A stretch of 16,947 nt of DNA from an uncultured Xanthobacteraceae bacterium (GTDB taxonomy: Bacteria > Pseudomonadota > Alphaproteobacteria > Rhizobiales > Xanthobacteraceae): assembly GCA_955652925.1 (NCBI GenBank), contig CATPCO010000157.1, forward strand, positions 1 to 16,947. Direction: 5' to 3'. The notes below the pieces were generated by a model. The model searched no databases. It saw only the letters and a list, made by a program, of their open reading frames with translations, and was not told the origin of the DNA. Position numbers and translations under genes: made by a program. Shown here piece by piece: positions 14,816 through 16,947 of this stretch (position 1 is the first letter of the stretch; each line of letters starts with the position of its first letter).

Positions 14816-14822
14816 AAGCGAT

Positions 14823-15638
14823 ATGCCCTGGCTGGAAGCAAACGGCATCAGTATCCATTATGAGTTATCCGGGAACGGCCCCTCGCTCGTGCTGGTGCAC
14901 GAGATGGGTGGAACGCTCGCGAGCTGGGACGGCTTGTTTCCGACGCTAAGCAAACGTTTTCGCACGCTCCGCTACGACCAGCGCGGCTCGGGACTGTCTG
15001 AAAAAGTGCGGGGGTCGATCAGCACCGAGCAACTGGTCGACGATCTCACGGCCGTGCTGGAAATCCCGGGGCTTGCACCGCCCTATCGTTTCGTGACCGT
15101 TGCGGCTGCGACGATGCAGGCGCTCATTTATATGACTCGCCATCCCGATCGCATTGCGAGCTTTGTGTTCTGCAATCCGTTCACCGGTGCCGATGAAAGC
15201 CGCCTTGCGGCGCTTGATGAACGCGCCTCATTGGCCGAGCGGGAAGGAATGCGCGCCGCCATCGGCGTAACGCTGGACAAGTCATGGCCCGCGGATATTG
15301 GCGAGAAGTCCGCCTACCTCGCCTATCGTGGACGATATCTCGCGCATGATCCGGTTTGCTTTGCGGCGCTCAACCGGGCGATCGGGCGCCCCAATGTTGC
15401 TCACCTCGGCAAGGAAGTCCGGGTCCCCACCATGGTCGTCGCCGGCCGGTTTGATCAGGTGCGCCCGCCCGCCGCGAGCGAAGCGTTCGCGCGCACTATC
15501 CCCGGCGCGCGGTTTGAGCTCATTGACGCCGTGCACATGATGCCGGCTCAGGCAGGCGCGGCGCTGCTGCCTCTCCTGCAGGATTTTTTCAATGCGCAAT
15601 CTGAGCTGGGTCTAACGGCCGGGCAGCGGGCGAGTTGA
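14823..15638 (+). CDS. Alpha/beta hydrolase-fold protein lacking the nucleophilic serine
   Basis: A 271-residue alpha/beta hydrolase of the 3-oxoadipate enol-lactonase / esterase group: NGISIHYELSG (7-17), an oxyanion-side loop VHEMGGTLASWD (25-36), the RYDQRGSGLS motif (50-59), the acid D211 in AGRFDQVRPP and H238 in IDAVHMMP. The nucleophile elbow, normally G-x-S-x-G, reads FVTVAAATMQA (90-100). Aligned without gaps to the neighbour at 15648-16433, its active Ser (S94) falls on A94 here, and both flanking glycines are also gone. The protein therefore cannot work as a serine hydrolase. The frame is otherwise intact and well conserved, which argues against simple decay. It may be a lyase, a non-hydrolytic enzyme or a partner of its neighbour. 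It is followed nine bases later by the intact paralogue, so they probably share a transcript. Confidence 0.85.
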   Translation: MPWLEANGISIHYELSGNGPSLVLVHEMGGTLASWDGLFPTLSKRFRTLRYDQRGSGLSEKVRGSISTEQLVDDLTAVLEIPGLAPPYRFVTVAAATMQALIYMTRHPDRIASFVFCNPFTGADESRLAALDERASLAEREGMRAAIGVTLDKSWPADIGEKSAYLAYRGRYLAHDPVCFAALNRAIGRPNVAHLGKEVRVPTMVVAGRFDQVRPPAASEAFARTIPGARFELIDAVHMMPAQAGAALLPLLQDFFNAQSELGLTAGQRAS

Positions 15639-15647
15639 GGGAGTGCA

Positions 15648-16433
15648 ATGAAAGTCAAGGCGAACGGCATCAGCATCAATTATCAGGTCGATGGCGGGGA
15701 CGGTGCGCCCTGGCTCATTTTTAGCAATTCACTCGCAACCAACCTTTCGGCCTGGGACGATCAGGCGCGCGAATTTGGCCGGAGCTTCCGGGTGCTGCGC
15801 TATGACCAGCGCGGCCACGGCGCAACCGATGCGCCGGCCGGGAGCTACAGCTTCGACACGCTCATCGCGGACACGATCGCGCTGATGGATGCCCTCGGAA
15901 TCAAGCAGGCGCATTTCGCAGGGCTGTCCATGGGCGGCGCGACCGCGCTCGGCCTCGCGGAGCAGCATTCCGAGCGGCTCGACAAAGTAATTGTGTGCGA
16001 TTCCCCCTGCCAGTCGACGCCGGTCAGCAAGCAGCAATGGGAGGAGCGCATCGCGGTTGCGCAAAAGCAGGGCATGGAAGCGCTGGTCGAGCCCACGGTC
16101 ACGCGCTGGTTTCCCCCCGAAATCATCAGGGCCAACCCGGCCTATATCGAGCGGATCAGGCAGATGATTCGCAACACGCCCACGGCCGGCTTCATCGGAT
16201 GTGCGGCCGCCCTCGCCGACCACGATTATGCCTCCGCGGCAGGAACGGTGAAGCGGCCGGTCCTTTTCCTTGCGGGCGAGAAGGACGGGGTGACGCCTGC
16301 GGCCATGCGCAAGCTTAACGCAGCGCTGCCAGGCTCGAAATACGTGGAGCTTGCGGCCGCGGGGCACATTTCCAATCTGGACCAACCCGCGGCGTTCAAT
16401 CGTGCCGTCGCCGATTTTCTGCAGGCGCCCTGA
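15648..16433 (+). CDS. Alpha/beta hydrolase, 3-oxoadipate enol-lactonase (PcaD)-like
   Basis: A 261-residue enzyme with the full PcaD-like set: NGISINYQVDG (6-16), FSNSLATNLSAWDDQ (25-39), the LRYDQRGHGATDAP strand (50-63), the nucleophile elbow AGLSMGG with S94, acid D213 in LAGEKDGVTP and H240 in AAAGHISNLDQP. Length and the SNSLATNLSAWD signature, with LRYDQRGHGxSDAP, are characteristic of 3-oxoadipate enol-lactonases, which hydrolyse the enol-lactone in the beta-ketoadipate route. Many family members act on other ring-cleavage products, and the other pca genes are not visible, so I give no gene symbol. GGGAG (15638-15642) lies just before ATG 15648. It is a tandem, diverged paralogue of the preceding gene, and a ring-cleavage dioxygenase-like gene follows after 123 bases. 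Confidence 0.87.
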   Translation: MKVKANGISINYQVDGGDGAPWLIFSNSLATNLSAWDDQAREFGRSFRVLRYDQRGHGATDAPAGSYSFDTLIADTIALMDALGIKQAHFAGLSMGGATALGLAEQHSERLDKVIVCDSPCQSTPVSKQQWEERIAVAQKQGMEALVEPTVTRWFPPEIIRANPAYIERIRQMIRNTPTAGFIGCAAALADHDYASAAGTVKRPVLFLAGEKDGVTPAAMRKLNAALPGSKYVELAAAGHISNLDQPAAFNRAVADFLQAP

Positions 16434-16556
16434 CGCCATTGCCCCCACGTTGAGCCAGCCATACGTCCGCAGAAGATTCTGGCTCTGGATGGGAGACGCC
16501 CTTTCTGAGCATAATGCGCTTGCGCCTTGCGCACCCGTTCGACAGGAGAGAACGCA
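16434..16556. other. Short intergenic gap before the cupin gene
   Basis: A 123-base gap. The only site I can support is AGGAGAG at 16544-16550, a strong ribosome-binding site six bases before ATG 16557. The remainder could hold a promoter but shows no clear elements or repeats. Confidence 0.5.
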
Positions 16557-16947
16557 ATGACGGCAGCAGCAGCGACCCAAATGAAGGCCCCCGCAGGCTT
16601 GTCCAACAAGGCGCGCGAAATGATGGAGGCCATCAACGCCGACGCCGCCAAGCATCACGTGTGGGTGCGCACCCAGGCGAACTCACCGGCGCAGCGTCCC
16701 TGGTTCAGCCAAACGGGCGGCGAAGGCGGCGGGGAGCTCGCTTCCGGTCGCGTGGCCGCCGCCCAGCTCAAGACGCTGCCCCATCTCTGGCGCTGGAAGG
16801 AGTTCAGCCCGTATCTTAACCGCATTTCCGAGATCGCGCGCAAGGCCGACGTGTCGCCGATCGAGTTCGCTGACCGCCAGAGCATTCTCCTGCTCAACCC
16901 CGGTCTCAAAGGAAGGCTGCAGATCACCAATACGATCCGTTGCGCGA
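16557..16947 (+). CDS. Gentisate 1,2-dioxygenase-like cupin, N-terminal part (3' end cut off)
   Basis: The frame is open from ATG 16557 to the right edge, giving 130 codons; the protein continues beyond. Residues 75-125 (LPHLWRWKEFSPYLNRI, then VSPIEFADRQSILLLNPGLK and GRLQITNTI) match the stretch just before the first cupin barrel of gentisate 1,2-dioxygenases and 1-hydroxy-2-naphthoate dioxygenases: 'PHLW-W', an alpha-helical linker, 'A-RR--L-L-NPGL', and the first barrel strand. These enzymes split the ring of gentisate-like substrates using Fe(II). The iron-binding His residues would lie after the window edge, so activity cannot be judged. A strong Shine-Dalgarno (AGGAGAG, spacer six) supports the start. 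The position after two ring-cleavage-type alpha/beta hydrolases fits an aromatic degradation cluster. The first 60 residues are Ala- and Gly-rich and not conserved. Confidence 0.75.
   Translation, partial: MTAAAATQMKAPAGLSNKAREMMEAINADAAKHHVWVRTQANSPAQRPWFSQTGGEGGGELASGRVAAAQLKTLPHLWRWKEFSPYLNRISEIARKADVSPIEFADRQSILLLNPGLKGRLQITNTIRCA

Noticed and set aside
14647..14949. 100-codon plus-strand open frame across the inverted repeat
   Set aside because: Its first half is the repeat element and the rest overlaps the alpha/beta hydrolase in another frame.
15648..16433. Naming the PcaD-like gene pcaD
   Set aside because: No other pca gene is visible and the family acts on several ring-cleavage products, so the symbol would claim too much.
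15729..16658. 309-codon minus-strand open frame opposite the PcaD-like gene
   Set aside because: Antisense shadow spanning an intact enzyme and an intergenic gap, no recognisable domain.

Overview
The window is high-GC DNA, tightly packed and free of tRNA or rRNA genes. Its style points to an alphaproteobacterium of the Bradyrhizobium / Xanthobacteraceae type (Hyphomicrobiales). The main clues are an expanded solute-binding-protein repertoire, including a Tat-exported ABC_sub_bind lipoprotein-like receptor, REP-like palindromes between genes, and an ACMSD-type amidohydrolase set. The assignment to order is inference from gene style. No marker gene is present.

Left part (1-3208, + strand): the tail of a branched-chain amino-acid type ABC receptor, a MetE-C/UROD-fold protein overlapping it by ATGA, then a second unrelated ABC receptor (PF04392 type). 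No permease or ATPase is visible, so any transporter partners lie outside the window.

Middle part (3336-11324, - strand): one compact transcription unit of six overlapping or nearly overlapping genes that I read as a reduced Pel exopolysaccharide system: pelA-like deacetylase, a small membrane-anchored TPR protein, pelD-like receptor, pelE-like membrane protein, pelF glycosyltransferase and pelG membrane transporter. Compared with the Pseudomonas Pel machine it has lost parts in four places. PelA has no N-terminal glycoside hydrolase domain, PelD stops after its GAF domain and has no c-di-GMP-binding GGDEF-like domain, PelE stops before its TPR half, and there is no PelB outer-membrane barrel and no PelC. 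This is the most interesting object in the window.

Right part (11964-16947): genes with the flavour of aromatic-compound catabolism. They are a Rieske ferredoxin-type protein and a 408-aa amidohydrolase (+), a convergent 316-aa amidohydrolase/decarboxylase-like protein (-), then two adjacent alpha/beta hydrolases of the 3-oxoadipate enol-lactonase type (+) and the start of a gentisate 1,2-dioxygenase-like cupin (+, cut by the window edge). The first alpha/beta hydrolase has lost the nucleophilic serine that its neighbour keeps.

Intergenic DNA holds three kinds of palindromic repeat. A TTGGGTCTCG...CTCGACCCAA family lies in both convergent junctions (3231-3328 and 13617-13649). There is a 10-bp-arm CCTCTCCCC palindrome at 11863-11885, and a perfect 19-bp inverted repeat at 14638/14771 between divergent genes.
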